A stretch of 64,000 bases of DNA from assembly GCA_032622095.1 (NCBI GenBank), contig CP136069.1, positions 42,632,194 to 42,696,193 on the forward strand, given 5' to 3'. This DNA is from Siphonodentalium dalli. Lineage: Eukaryota > Mollusca > Scaphopoda > Gadilida > Siphonodentaliidae. A program made the position numbers and the translations under genes. The notes under the pieces were generated by a model. That model searched no databases, had not been told where the DNA came from, and saw only the letters and a program-made list of their open reading frames with translations. The first letter of the stretch is position 1. Each line of letters starts with the position of its first letter. Shown here in pieces: positions 46,001 through 55,399 of this stretch.

Positions 46001-49000
46001 TCACCAGATGGTGAATTTAATGATGCTACCCCGCATAGCAGGCTTGCATCACTAAATTCACCCTCTGTGGACCCCATTCTGCTTAGGCCTCATCTTCACT
46101 GGAAAGTTTCTTTATAATAAATTTTATATAAACTTCTTCACATATTTCTTTTTTAGTTTAGTTTCTCTACATGCATATCCCCAAATTGGCAGACGACATT
46201 GCATAATTGAGGTTCCCAATGGGTGTACATAACAATATTCACCATGTGGGAACTTCAATCTGAGTCTCAGTCTCCCATATGATAGCAGATGAGGCCATGT
46301 ATGCAGAAAGAGGTCACCATAGGGTGAATTTAGTGATGCTAATCTGATATGCGGGAAAGCTTCGCTAAATTCACCCTCTGGGGACCTCATTCTGCAAATC
46401 ACAGGCACACTAAACAGAGGCTTGATCACAAGGCCTTTAATTGAAGTCTTGGTGATGTTTGCATTTTCTCTTTGGTATACGCCCTGCACATGTTTCAAGT
46501 TAGCACTGTGGGGAATATGCCAACCCCTGAGGTACAACCTCTTGTTATGTGTACCCTTAACCTCATATGATAATTGAATGAGCAACAAGTGGATCGAGTG
46601 TGCTAAGCAGTTTTATTTTTCAGTCTGAAGTTCCAGCTGGAGGACTGACAGTTGGAGTTTGTGTGCCAAACAGTTGCTCAAGTGTGGATGTCTCAGGTCT
46701 ATTTAATATTTGTAAGTGTTGTATACCGCTGGATTTAACCCTTTACCCAACAGAACGGCCCTGTCACAATGCATTCTCTTATATATGCGAGTCGACCATA
46801 GGTCGCCTCGTATATATAAGAGAATGCATTGGCTTAACACATATTAAAAATGATAAAATTGTCAAAGAATGTAGAAAAATATTATAAAAAATGTAAGAAA
46901 AAATTATAAAATTGTTAAAGAATGTAAGAAAAAATGGTAAAAAGTGTTAAAAAAGATTTTTGTTAGGCCAATGCATTCTCTTATATATGCGAGGCGACCT
47001 ATGGTCGACTCGCATATATAAGAGAATGCATTGGCACAGGGCATAACTGCAACCATCACAATGTGGTCAATGAACCGGTTCCAATGATATCCATATTTGT
47101 ATGGCCGTTGTTATTGAAACAGACCGAACATATTTTAGGCTGTTGAAGCTTTATTTGGGCGTTTTTGGCCGCTTTGTTGGGTAAAGGGTTAACTTGTAGA
47201 GTAAGTCCAACAACAAATGAAATCGGATCAATAAAGTGTATTTAAGATCATATTAAAAGGCATCAACAGAATAATCACAACACAGCTACTAGTAATATAA
47301 AACCATATATTCATAACACTCATCCTCCTACCTGTTCATCATGTGTCGATGCATTCGCGGAAAATCAAAATGATCTTAACACATAATACACTTCCTTGTG
47401 TATACATCTAAGTTTGTGTAACAACCATGTATATATGAGTACCATGTTATAAATATTCTTCTCCACATTGGAGGCATACAATAAATATATATATCAGGCT
47501 TCTGACCATTTTGGAAGCCAATTACTGACTGACCCCCAGACCGCTGTAATTTCCCACCAGTAACATTTGGTGAGTGTGTGAGTAATCGGCATGCACGGTA
47601 ACACCATCGCTCATGCTATCACGCACATACACACATTCCAGTTAACCCATTAAGATCTGTAATAAAGCAATGCATGACGTTCGCAAGTACCATGATCCAT
47701 ACCAATATATATAAAACTATACTAAAACAGATAAAAAACGGTACCAATAAGGTAAGTAAATTTTTACATAATTATTGCTTGAGGTATCAGGGCCGGGAAC
47801 CTGGCTAGGTCATAATTTGTTTGAAAATGGAAACAAATTATCACGACTGGCAATTTCAATGTTCGTTTTTTCTATATTTTCCAAAGATATCAGCAAGCTA
47901 TTAGACTAATTATAGTTATAAATTAATGAGCTATCCCAACAACTCATCTTGAATATTCCACAAAAAAAAACAACAGATATTGAAAAGATTTGTTCTAAGG
48001 AGATTTTGGTATTTAATTGTCACAACCACAACAATGGTGACCGTATTCACTTGAACACATATCTTCTCAACAAACATATTTATATAGTGAGCTGGTAAAA
48101 ATTATATATACGAAGATCAATCTCTATCTGTTTTTGTTGAATCGAAACAATGAATAATCACTTCAAAGCGAGACATCTTGCCACCATTTTCAAGCAAATT
48201 ATGACGTACCTATGTACATGTAGGTTCACGGATCTGTATTTTACTGAATACTATGCATCTCTTTATGGATGAAATAATGAGAAACATTTATGGCATTATT
48301 TTTCAGAAAGCTAGAATTTTTACTTGGGAGTTACATTGAGGCAAAATTATTTTACATCACCTTCCGATCAAAGTTTATCTTTACATGAATATAATTGTAG
48401 ACAAGTCTGAGTTTAGTGTGGCTGTCATTTGCAGAATTAGGTCCCCAGTGCGTAAATTTAGTGACGCTGTCCCGCACAGCGGGATAACATCACCAAACTC
48501 ACCCTCTTGGAACCTCATTCTGCATGGCCTTATCTGCTATGGGAGAAGTATACTTAGATGGTAGTTCCCAAAATGGTGAATATTGTGATGTACACCCATC
48601 GGGAACCTCGATTATGCAATGTGTCGTCTGCCAATTTGGGGATATAGCAAAACTAACTAAAAAAGAAATAGATTCTATGTGAAGAATTTTCTATAGAAAT
48701 TTGATGATAAAGAAACTTTCCAGAGAATATGAAGAGGGTGAATGTAGTGATGCTAGTCTTCTATGCGGGATAGCGTCACTAAATTCACCCTCTGGGTACC
48801 TCATTCTGCAAATGACATAAACTCAGGCTTGATGGTAGAAGTACATGCAGGGCCCAGTCGAGAGGTCGCAAATGTCCCTTCTCATGAGCTACTTATTAGG
48901 GAGAAGTGGTCTGTTAACCCTTTCAGTGCCAAGTCAGATGTTTGTATCAACCCATATTTCCTTGATCATTTTTCAAATTTATTGATTATAATAATGTGAT

Positions 49001-52000
49001 ACATTGATGGAAAGAGCTCTTAGAGCTCTTTGAGCTCTTTCCGTCAGTGTATCACATTATTATAATCAATACATTTAAAAAAATTTCAAGGAAATATGGG
49101 TTGATACAAAAAAACGGACTTGTCACTGAAAGGGTTAACAAGGAGAAGTCATTAAGGCTGAAATTCAGTTTACAGCCCAACATCAGCCTTCTATGATTCT
49201 ACAATTATTTTGCAATGCAAAAACCCATTTATAATCCCATTATATGTGGTAAGCACATCATTATAATCAGCAACTACATGTTAAGTACACTGTTTGGACA
49301 TATGCATTCTGAAATTGATGAGAGGTCACTTCTCCCGGGGACAAAAAGAGGGAGAAGTGGAACATTATAAGAATAAAATATCCCCCATATCTCCCCTTGG
49401 CTGGTCCCTGAGTATAATCAGTGAATGTTAGATTTCCCACTGAATGATGAACATTGATACCGGGTATGTTCCGTCTCAATAATCAGTGAATTGTTAGATT
49501 TCCCACTGAATGATGAACATTGATACACCGGGTATGTTCCTTCTCAATAACCAGTGAATTGTTAGATTTGCGACTGAATGATGAAATTTGATATACCGGG
49601 TATGTTCCTTCTCAATAATCAGTGAATTGTTAGATTTCCGACTGAATGATGAACCATGATATACCGGGTATGTTCCTTCTCAATAATCAGTGAATGTTAG
49701 ATTTCTGACTGAATGATGAACATTGATTTACCGGGTATGTTCCTTCTCAATAATCAGTGAATGTTAGATTTCCGACTGAATGATGAACATTGATAAACCG
49801 GGTATGTTCCTTCTCAATAATCAGTGAATGTAAGATTTCCGACTGAATGATGAACATTAATATACCGGGTATGTTCCTTCTTAAAAATCAGTGAATGTAA
49901 GATTTCCGACTGAATGATGAACATTGATATACCGGATTGATTCTCCTCCAGCAGTAAGAAATAATTTAATGTATTAAAATTGTTGGCTAGAAAAAGATAT
50001 TTCTTAAAGATACGGTAATCGTTGGTGGTCGGTATTGTTATTAAAATAGTCTCACCCATTAAGACTGGCAAAAAAAGAAAGAATATTATAGACAATTTTT
50101 CTTCTTATACTAATAATAATTATCACGTAAATTGCATGCAATTGCCATGTTAGTACGCTGTGTTATGTAAACTAACACCAATGTATGCGATAAGCAAAAC
50201 ACTCAACACCGGGGAGACCCCACTTCAGAACTTTGGTTTGAAAGGGCCACCAAATTGTTTACCACATACCAGTGTAGCGCTCATTAAATTACATGTGTTG
50301 AGTGTTTTGCTTATAGCACACTATTTACATGTACGTGCTGTCTTTAAACAAATAGTTGGCTCACACAAAGTGTTTTTTGTGTGGATAATATCACATTCAT
50401 AAAAAAAATCATTATACTATACTGTTATTCTTAAGGACATTTTCATAATGTGGTAACTGTTATTTCTAAATTATAACCTATAACAAAGGCCATGCATCTA
50501 TGCCTTAAATGCTCCACAAGGGCAGTATATCTAAGCCTTATATCAGATTATTTTCTTTCCCAGAGAATAGAATCGAAATAGCACGTCTTTGTATGCTTGT
50601 TACCAACCGTTTACAATTGTTTAGTTCTAGAACAAGTTGGAATGCAGAAATTACTTTTGCCATCTACAACGTGTCAACCACTTAGTCTAGAACTAAGTGA
50701 CAGAGCTATATCATCAATGTAAGTTAATATAATATTATGTTCATATTTAACCCTTTGATTATTAAATATTTGTTGATGAGTAGTTCCCTTAAAAAAATTA
50801 AAAATAATAAGTTCAACAGATAATACAATTGCAGAAGGGTTCCTATTCATTGGTGGCATGCACGTTTGTCAGTTGCATTTCTTGAGTAACTGGTTTCTAG
50901 AGTGGTCTCCTCCCAGTGAATGTACACTTGCAAAACCATCATTGGATGTCCTTGGATGAAAACATTGGTCAATCTTTGAAATCATTGGGATGGTATTGGA
51001 CAAAGAAACATTGGATGAGCCAGCCAAGGTTTACTTCTGAGTTCATGCTCTGAAACCTCAGAAAAGCTTGGACAACCTTGGATGAATGGTCAGATGCTAC
51101 CAAGGTTTTCCAAGGTCTCATCGAAACTTTTCCAAGGTTTACCAAGTTTTCATCCAAACTATTTCAAGATTTACCGAGTTTTCTTCTAAGCTTTACAAAG
51201 GTTTCATTCAAGCTTCACTAATGTCACGTTTACCGAGGCTCCATCCAAACTTCAATGAACTATTCACTAAACACAGTTCATTAGTATAATGTGGATTTAA
51301 ATTAAATATCAATACAGTAAATGGCTAATTTTACAACCAAGGTTTTCCAAGCTTTCATGTTCAGCTTTACAACCTTGGAAATTTAAAATTAGGATCCAAT
51401 CTAAGGTTCGTATTGGCAAGGGTAATCCTCTACATGGTCTTTCGCACATCCTTTAAACTGACAATGTTGTCATATGATTCAGCAGCTGCAACGATGATAA
51501 ACCCCAATAATCCAAGCATGAACTGACCTTAATTGATCAGGACATGGTGCATGTTGACATGACCGCTTCCAGCAACCACTACGTTCATGATTGAACTAGG
51601 CATTTTGCAGATGTGACCTAAGTAAATAAGGAACACTATTCACTGACTGATTTCAGAAAGTGGTTCGGCATAATGTTTAATAAGTCACTCGCAGAGGTCA
51701 AATGTGAAAAATCATCAATTTTATAAAAGTCTGTAAAACACCTATCATCAGCAACTTACAGCAAGTATATGTAAATTTGATTGACTTTTTTCTAAGTTCA
51801 TAATTAATAGCTCTCCAGTATTGAGATGTTGCATATCAAAACCATTGTTATTGAAGGCACATCAAAACAATGAGGATATACTCAGGATTATCTATGTTAC
51901 CACCACAATACATACTAGTAATCCCTCTGCTCATCAAACCTAATCGTATCGGATTAACTGCAGCTAACTGGTAGAGGTATTACCTTTTCCCAAACACATA

Positions 52001-53449
52001 ACACACCACTAATACAATTATATTGTAAACATTTCCTGAAATAAATAGTATAATATTTTCAATTTTCTAGTGGAACTAAAAGTGACTTGCCAAAATTATT
52101 GCCAAATGAAATTATTTTTTGCCAAATGTGAGATATATTTGCCATTGGCAAATTTGGCAAATGGCATCGCAAACATTGATTGGAAAAGTCCAAAGCATTG
52201 AAAACTATTCAGTAAATCATATTTATAAACAAAACTACGCGATTTCTTTTGTGGTTTACAGTTCTGTTTAAATAACTATGGTTTCAATGCTCAAAATTTC
52301 ATTATGTGAAGAACTATCAATAATGAATATACCTGTAATAACAAAGATTATCTATGTTTATTTTATAGTGATGATGTGTTACAGACATTTTTGCACATTT
52401 AGTGCAAGTGTCTTGTGTCCCTTTAACGTTCCGATATTGCATATAGGTTTGGACCACACAAATAATCCCAAATTTACAATTTATCAATTTTTATACACTG
52501 TTTATAAAAAAACAGACATATTGGTCTGTCTGGCTGTCGTAACATCCGTTCACTTCTGTTTTCTGGATGATGACTTTAGTTCGTATCAACTGAATGGAAT
52601 GAAAATTGGCATGTGGGTTTACTAGCACAATTAAATTGCACAAGTTTGAATTTGTTTTCTGCCCGCCTATTCTCACCAGAATTATTACCCTTTTTGTTGG
52701 AATTTGCACTCAATTTTCGTTTCCAGATGATAACCCAGTAAGTCTGAATTGAATGAATGAAATGTTATGTTATGTGAGTTTACTAGCAAGCCTTGAAATA
52801 GTGTGTTTGTCATTTGCAGAATGAGGTCCCCAGAGAGTGAATTTAGTGATGCTACCCTGCATAGCAGGCTAGCATCACCAAATGCACCCTCTGGGGACCT
52901 CATTCTGCTTACACATAATCTGCTTAAACCCTGTGCCAATGCAGTCTCTTATATATGTGAGTCCCCCATACACATTCAAGGCTTGTTTACTGGCCCTAAA
53001 TACAGGTCAAATTGCACAAGTTCAAATTTGGATTTTCATCAGAATTATGTTACTTTGTACCTGTTCACATATAAATTGATATGGTAAAATATTGTTTAAG
53101 TTACTGGACAGTTTCTTAAGCAAATAAAGACTCTACATGTATATCAACTGCTGATTGATGATTTTCATTGCATGCTGTTGAATTGTGGAAAATTGCCTTG
53201 AAAATGCAGAAAATTCAGGTTGAATAAAAACTATCCACTAGCAGTTTAGTACATTTGTTTAACAGCCATGAGTTTGGATGGGGATCACAAACCTGTACAA
53301 AACAGCTTGAATATTTTCCAGATGCGTTATGAGTGTACTGGGCTTCGTTATAGTCATGGGAACATTACTGGATATATATCTACGACTACAGTCGCCATGC
53401 ACTAGAGAAGAAGAACTTATCAAGACAGTTGACACAAAACCACTTCGAG
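39614..53449 (+). CDS. NRF-6-like membrane protein, spliced, 3' incomplete
   Basis: Nose resistant to fluoxetine (NRF-6) family: membrane proteins with a secretory signal, a cysteine-rich extracellular NRF domain and a multi-pass acyltransferase-3 domain. Coding exons: 39614-40022, 44354-44550, 46624-46711 and 53322-53449, with at least one more expected between the last two. Phases are compatible for exons 1-2-3: the 1-2 junction rebuilds WALQ|MLDSEF, the family's conserved W-A-L-x-M-x-D box, and exon 2 ends in phase 0. The domain cysteines appear in SGQCQND, GSYDEC, SGQYC and GVCVPNSC. The last exon gives the first membrane helix. The acyltransferase-3 exons are not found before 64000. The introns are repeat-rich. 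Confidence 0.88.
40085..40400. repeat. Palindromic minisatellite ATTACGCTTAAGCGTAAT
   Basis: About 15 degenerate units of TTACGCTTAAGCGTAATGCA-type sequence in intron 1. Each unit is itself near-palindromic around CTTAAG, so every copy can fold and the array can pair in either direction. Confidence 0.88.
40960..41640. mobile_element. Single arm of a long-TIR element
   Basis: Diverged copy of one arm only. Up to about 41090 it follows the arm of 16013-18418 (ACTTAACTTTACCCCAC, AAAGTGGCCG...AGACTCCAGACAAGATGG). From there to 41640 it follows the arm of 20166-24482 (GTGAAGTTAAGA, ATGGCCACCGGAAGT, TTTGGAACTGGTTGAGAA, TACTTTGGCTCGAAATGGCC). It lies in intron 1 of the NRF-like gene and shows that the two elements belong to one recombining family. 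Confidence 0.78.
41641..44072. other. Intron 1 remainder, no gene seen
   Basis: Contains two direct copies of GTTAATAATTNG(T/G)TACGTCA-type sequence (42008-42042 and 42079-42113) leading into an AGAT microsatellite (42110-42128). No coding stretch is convincing; the frame at 42328-42693 minus lacks motifs. Confidence 0.45.
44073..44162. repeat. Short tandem repeat in intron 1
   Basis: Three imperfect copies of about 30-35 bp with TCACA(T/A)(T/A)(T/C)(G/A)TAGCCAGC(T/C)TTT. The small frame 43982-44188 covers it and is not a gene. Confidence 0.5.
44354..44550 (+). CDS. NRF-like exon 2 (NRF domain centre)
   Basis: Acceptor TTACATTTCAG at 44343-44353, donor ACA|GTAAGT at 44551. It encodes MLDSEFKVETGILLGKLHF, then GSYDECVNIS and SGQYCSIVF. 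These match the conserved D-x2-K-x3-G-x-L-x-G, G-x-Y-D-E-C and G-x-Y-C boxes of the NRF domain. Length 197 nt (2 + 65 codons), ending in phase 0. Confidence 0.92.
44742..44960 (-). pseudogene. LINE C-terminal fragment
   Basis: Minus-strand frame with YLIPHSNYDYHKFSFFPLTI followed by REWNAIPTEIV. This is the H/Y-x-x-SFFPRTIREWN-x-LP signature that ends many LINE proteins (CR1/L2/jockey-like). It belongs to a different LINE from the tandem array. Only the very 3' end of the element is present, as in 5'-truncated insertions. It lies in intron 2, antisense to the gene. Confidence 0.75.
45110..45216. mobile_element. Partial TTAA-family MITE
   Basis: ACATATATAAGAGAATGCAC, AATGCTGCACCAGCGCA and CATGAAAGGGTTATTA are the 3' end of the family seen complete at 54917-55176. 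The 5' end is missing and the terminal TTAA has become TTAT. Confidence 0.6.
45652..46425. mobile_element. Composite 93-bp-hairpin element in intron 2
   Basis: Inverted outer ends: AAGTCTGAGTTTAGTGTCCC...TCATTTGCAGAATG at the left, and CATTCTGCAAATCAC...CACTAAACAGAGGCTT at the right. Inside are three 93-bp hairpins at 45683-45775, 45990-46082 and 46303-46395, and smaller hairpins GTTCCCAATGGGTG...CACCATTTGGGAAC near 45905-45952 and 46211-46258. The ORF at 46124-46588 minus is a translation of this repeat. No coding capacity. Confidence 0.85.
46624..46711 (+). CDS. NRF-like exon 3 (GVCVPNSC box)
   Basis: Acceptor TTTTATTTTTCAG, donor T|GTAAGT at 46712. It encodes SEVPAGGLTVGVCVPNSCSS and VDVSGLFNI. 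G-x-C-V-P-x-S-C-S-x-x-D-V is the most conserved signature of the NRF domain and holds two of its cysteines. Length 88 nt (29 codons + 1 base). Confidence 0.93.
46735..47192. mobile_element. TTAA MITE with two palindromic cores
   Basis: TTAA at 46735-46738 and 47189-47192, with ends CCCTTTACCCAACA and TGTTGGGTAAAGGG. Two nested palindromes lie inside: one at about 46767-46835, and a near-perfect one at 46974-47034 (CCAATGCATTCTCTTATATA...GGCGACCTATGGTCG...). It starts only 23 bp after the exon 3 donor site. Confidence 0.85.
47193..48400. other. Intron 3, no recognised feature
   Basis: TA-rich DNA; no repeat or coding stretch identified. Confidence 0.5.
48401..48838. mobile_element. 93-bp-hairpin element, second copy
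   Basis: Same family as 45652-46425, in its simplest form. Inverted ends are AAGTCTGAGTTTAGTG...TCATTTGCAGAAT and ATTCTGCAAATGACATAAAC. Hairpins lie at 48431-48523 (93 bp) and about 48731-48811, with the GTTCCCAAAATGGTG...CACCCATCGGGAAC hairpin between. Confidence 0.82.
48914..49138. mobile_element. TTAA MITE, almost perfect foldback
   Basis: TTAA at 48914-48917 and 49135-49138, ends CCCTTTCAGTG and CACTGAAAGGG. The two arms of about 105 bp pair almost completely (TGTATCAACCCATATTTCCT ... AGGAAATATGGGTTGATACA) around AGAGCTCTTAGAGCTCT. Confidence 0.9.
49416..49945. repeat. Tandem repeat, 67-68 bp unit, about 8 copies
   Basis: Units start AATCAGTGAATGTTAGATTT, continue CCGACTGAATGATGAACATTGATA and end CCGGGTATGTTCCTTCTC. 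Copies start near 49416, 49480, 49549, 49616, 49685, 49754, 49820 and 49887, and differ at only a few positions each. It lies in intron 3. Confidence 0.92.
50187..50320. repeat. Short inverted repeat
   Basis: ATAAGCAAAACACTCAACA (from 50189) is inverted at TGTTGAGTGTTTTGCTTAT (ending about 50316). It is a small foldback of about 130 bp, possibly a MITE. Confidence 0.7.
50321..50940. other. Intron 3, no recognised feature
   Basis: No coding stretch or repeat identified apart from a small palindrome GTCTAGAACTAAG near 50683. Confidence 0.45.
50941..51390. repeat. Degenerate CCAAGGTTT repeats
   Basis: Irregular copies of a 20-25 bp unit such as TTCCAAGGTTTACCAAGTTT / CATCCAAACTT, on both strands (CTTGGATGA forms before 51090). 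Confidence 0.55.
51391..52070. other. Intron 3, no recognised feature
   Basis: No repeat or coding stretch identified. Confidence 0.45.
52071..52127 (+). CDS. Candidate small exon of NRF-like gene
   Basis: A pyrimidine-rich TTTTCTAG precedes a stretch that reads in phase from exon 3 as LELKVTCQNYCQMKLF and stops before GTGAGA. A cysteine-bearing segment is expected at this place in the NRF domain. However, it ends with one spare base, while the next exon needs two, and the stretch is built of a GCCAAAT motif that may be low-complexity. Tentative. Confidence 0.25.
52550..52815. repeat. Dispersed repeat (CAACTGAATGGAATGAAAT type)
   Basis: Two tandem fragments (about 52555-52625 and 52705-52795) with GTTTTCTGGATGA, TAGTTCGTATCAACTGAATG, GAATGAAAAT and GTGGGTTTACTAGCA. 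The same unit is at 54640-54900, and related text (CCATAACTCCGG, CGGACGGACGG) is at 59575-59945. Confidence 0.6.
52788..52976. mobile_element. 93-bp hairpin solo plus partial TTAA MITE
   Basis: A single 93-bp hairpin (52816-52908) with the left flank TGTTTGTCATTTGCAGAATG. It is followed at 52920 by the start of a TTAA-family element (ACCCTGTGCCAATGCAGTCT, CTTATATATGTGAGTC) that breaks off near 52976. Confidence 0.75.
53322..53449 (+). CDS. NRF-like exon with first membrane helix
   Basis: Acceptor ATATTTTCCAG at 53311-53321, donor CGAG|GTATGT at 53450. Only one frame is open across it: CVMSVLGFVIVMGTLLDIYL, then RLQSPCTREEELIKTV. The helix ending G-T-L-L-D-I-Y is the standard start of the acyltransferase-3 part in NRF-6-like proteins. 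It begins with one base of a split codon, so the preceding exon must end in phase 2; exon 3 ends in phase 1, which implies at least one unseen exon. Confidence 0.85.
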
Positions 53450-53461
53450 GTATGTGAAATT

Positions 53462-53605
53462 AAGAGAATGCACTGGCTTGGAGGGTAAAGTTATATTTTG
53501 TTAGGCCAATGTATTCTCTTATATATGCGAGTATGTGAGGCTCACATATATAAGAGACTGCATTGGCACAGGGTTTTCGCAAATGTTCAGGAAGGGTTAT
53601 ACACC
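53462..53605. mobile_element. Partial TTAA-family MITE
   Basis: AGAGAATGCACTGGC, TTAGGCCAATGTATTCTCTT, ATATATAAGAGACTGCATTG, GGGTTTTCGCAAATGTTCAG. Both ends are eroded. It starts about a dozen bases past the donor of the last exon seen. Confidence 0.65.
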
Positions 53606-53724
53606 TATTGTGAAATGTATAAAGCTTGTGTATTTTACCGGTACATGTATCCACATGATATAGCCATACAATAAGCAGGCATGATATTGTTGTGTGTATT
53701 ATGTCATTGGGTGCAGAGTCCCAT

Positions 53725-53885
53725 ATGGAGACTCACACATATAAGATAATTCACTGGCTGGCAAGGTCAAGGTAAATATTGTTGGGCCAATGTATTCTCT
53801 TATATATGCAAGGCTCCCCATGTGTATTGGCACAGGGTTTTCGCAAATTTTCAGGAAGCTCCAGTCATGAAAGATTCCCTGTCAG
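53725..53885. mobile_element. Partial TTAA-family MITE
   Basis: Same family words (AATTCACTGGCTGGCAAGG, GGGCCAATGTATTCTCTTAT, GGGTTTTCGCAAATTTTCAG, AGCTCCAGTCATGAAAG). Ends are not preserved as TTAA. Confidence 0.65.
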
Positions 53886-54078
53886 ACATGACACCATAAA
53901 AGCAATACCTGCATGTTTTCTGTTCCAAAATGTAATACATGAGTCCATTAATAGGCCATTTTGATGGCTGGAATTTCAAATGATGAAGTACATTTTGATG
54001 TATTGACAGTGTGGCAAAAAATTCAATGCCCATCTCTTATAGAGAGCATCCATGCTTCCATCACTGAAGCAGTACATA

Positions 54079-54200
54079 TTAATCCTTTCATCACAAGAGC
54101 TTACTGTTTTTTTGTTGCGAAAACCTTGTGCCAATGCAAGTCGATCATACTAGTAGGTCGCCTAACATATATAAGATAATGCATTGGCCTTACAAATTTT
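54079..54200. mobile_element. 5' half of TTAA-family MITE
   Basis: Starts TTAATCCTTTCATCACAAGA at 54079; contains GCGAAAACCTTGTGCCAATG and ATATATAAGATAATGCATTG, then stops near 54200. Confidence 0.6.
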
Positions 54201-54639
54201 TTATTATTTTTTATAATTGTTAAAAATGAATAAATGAATGAAATTTGTTATGGAAGTTCACTACTTCAATAGTTCAATAGTTTTTTTCCGTTTTAGAGTT
54301 ATTCATCTTTTTTTATCTGAAAATGTTGTTGTTTTTTTTTGTCCGGCCGAACAGATATCTCCACCACCGTTTGTCAAATCTTACTGATATTTTATTTGGG
54401 TGTTCACTACTATAAGGGCATTCAACAGAGTGATCAATCATTTCATTCAGGATTTTCCGTTCTAGAGTTATTCATCTTTGTTTATCTGGAAATGTGTTTT
54501 TTTTCTTTCTGTCCGAGCTGATATCTCCACCACCAATTGACTAATCTCAATGCAATTTGGTATGGATGTTCACTACTATGAGGGCAATCAATTGAGTGTT
54601 CAATCGTTTATTGAGTGTTCAATCGTTTTTTGCATGGTC

Positions 54640-54900
54640 TGTCCATCCGTCCGTTTGATTTTAGTTTCCGGATAACTTTCGATAGTCTCAACTGAATGGA
54701 ATGAATCTGTTATGTGAGTTGACTAGCACAAATTACAGGTCATGAAATATGGATGATAACTTTTGGTAAAGTCTGAACTGAATGGAATGAAATTTGGTGC
54801 ATGAGTTTACCAACCCAAAATACAGGTCAAGTTCGAATTTGGGTTCCGCCCGCCAAGTTATGGCCCTTTGTTTAAATTACCACTGGCTTATTATGCCACG
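54640..54900. repeat. Dispersed repeat copies
   Basis: Two tandem partial copies of the CAACTGAATGGAATGAA-type repeat (see 52550-52815), ending TTCCGCCCGCCAAGTTATGG. Earlier, 54240-54640 repeats CTGATATCTCCACCACC / TTCACTACTATAAGGGCA-type text twice (about 54350 and 54525). Confidence 0.6.
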
Positions 54901-54916
54901 CCCTAGTAATGCTCTT

Positions 54917-55176
54917 TTAACCCTTTCATGACTGGAGCTTCCTTAATGTTTTGCGAAAACCCTGTACCAATACATTCTCTTAGATATGCGCGTCGACCAT
55001 AGGTCGCCTCGCATATATTTGAGAATGCATTGGCTTAACAATATTTACCTTGCTCCTGTAAGCCAGCGCATTCACAATATACGAGGTCCCTATGGGAGGC
55101 TCGCATATATAAGAAAATGCACTGGCACAGTGTCTTTAATGCTGTAACAACGTATCTCCCGTCATGAATGGGTTAA
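54917..55176. mobile_element. Complete TTAA MITE
   Basis: TTAA at 54917-54920 and 55173-55176, ends CCCTTTCATGAC and GTCATGAATGGG. Two foldbacks lie inside (CATTCTCTTAGATATGCGCG...CGCATATATTTGAGAATG, and a second around CTCGCATATATAAG). It is the reference copy for the fragments nearby. Confidence 0.82.
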
Positions 55177-55247
55177 ATGCATAGGTTTAGTGGATAAAAT
55201 ATTACATACCGAAATGCACAATACAATCTTATATCTATATTTGCGAA

Positions 55248-55277
<30 letters not shown>
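55248..55277. repeat. GTCT microsatellite
   Basis: About seven CTGT/GTCT repeats just inside the Helitron 5' end; a shorter run recurs near 56609-56640. Confidence 0.9.
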
Positions 55278-55278
<1 letters not shown>

Positions 55279-55399
55279 GTTCTATAGAAATTCACAGGGG
55301 ACCATCTAGATGATGCAAAAGGGGTCTACTAGGAGTAGCTTTTTACGAGAAAGATAATGGTCGGGGTTATAATTTTCTAAAGTGACGCCGTTGTTGTCA

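Noticed and set aside
45652-46588. Frames repeating a V-I-C-R-M-R-S-P-E-G-E-F motif on both strands (45631, 45817, 46124, 52685, 52803)
   Set aside because: The motif comes from the 93-bp hairpin element and recurs on both strands because the hairpin is symmetrical.
52729-52739. Possible 11-bp micro-exon of the NRF-like gene between CAG and GTAAGT
   Set aside because: The flanking text is a dispersed repeat also found near 52560 and 54665, so the splice-like signals are coincidental.
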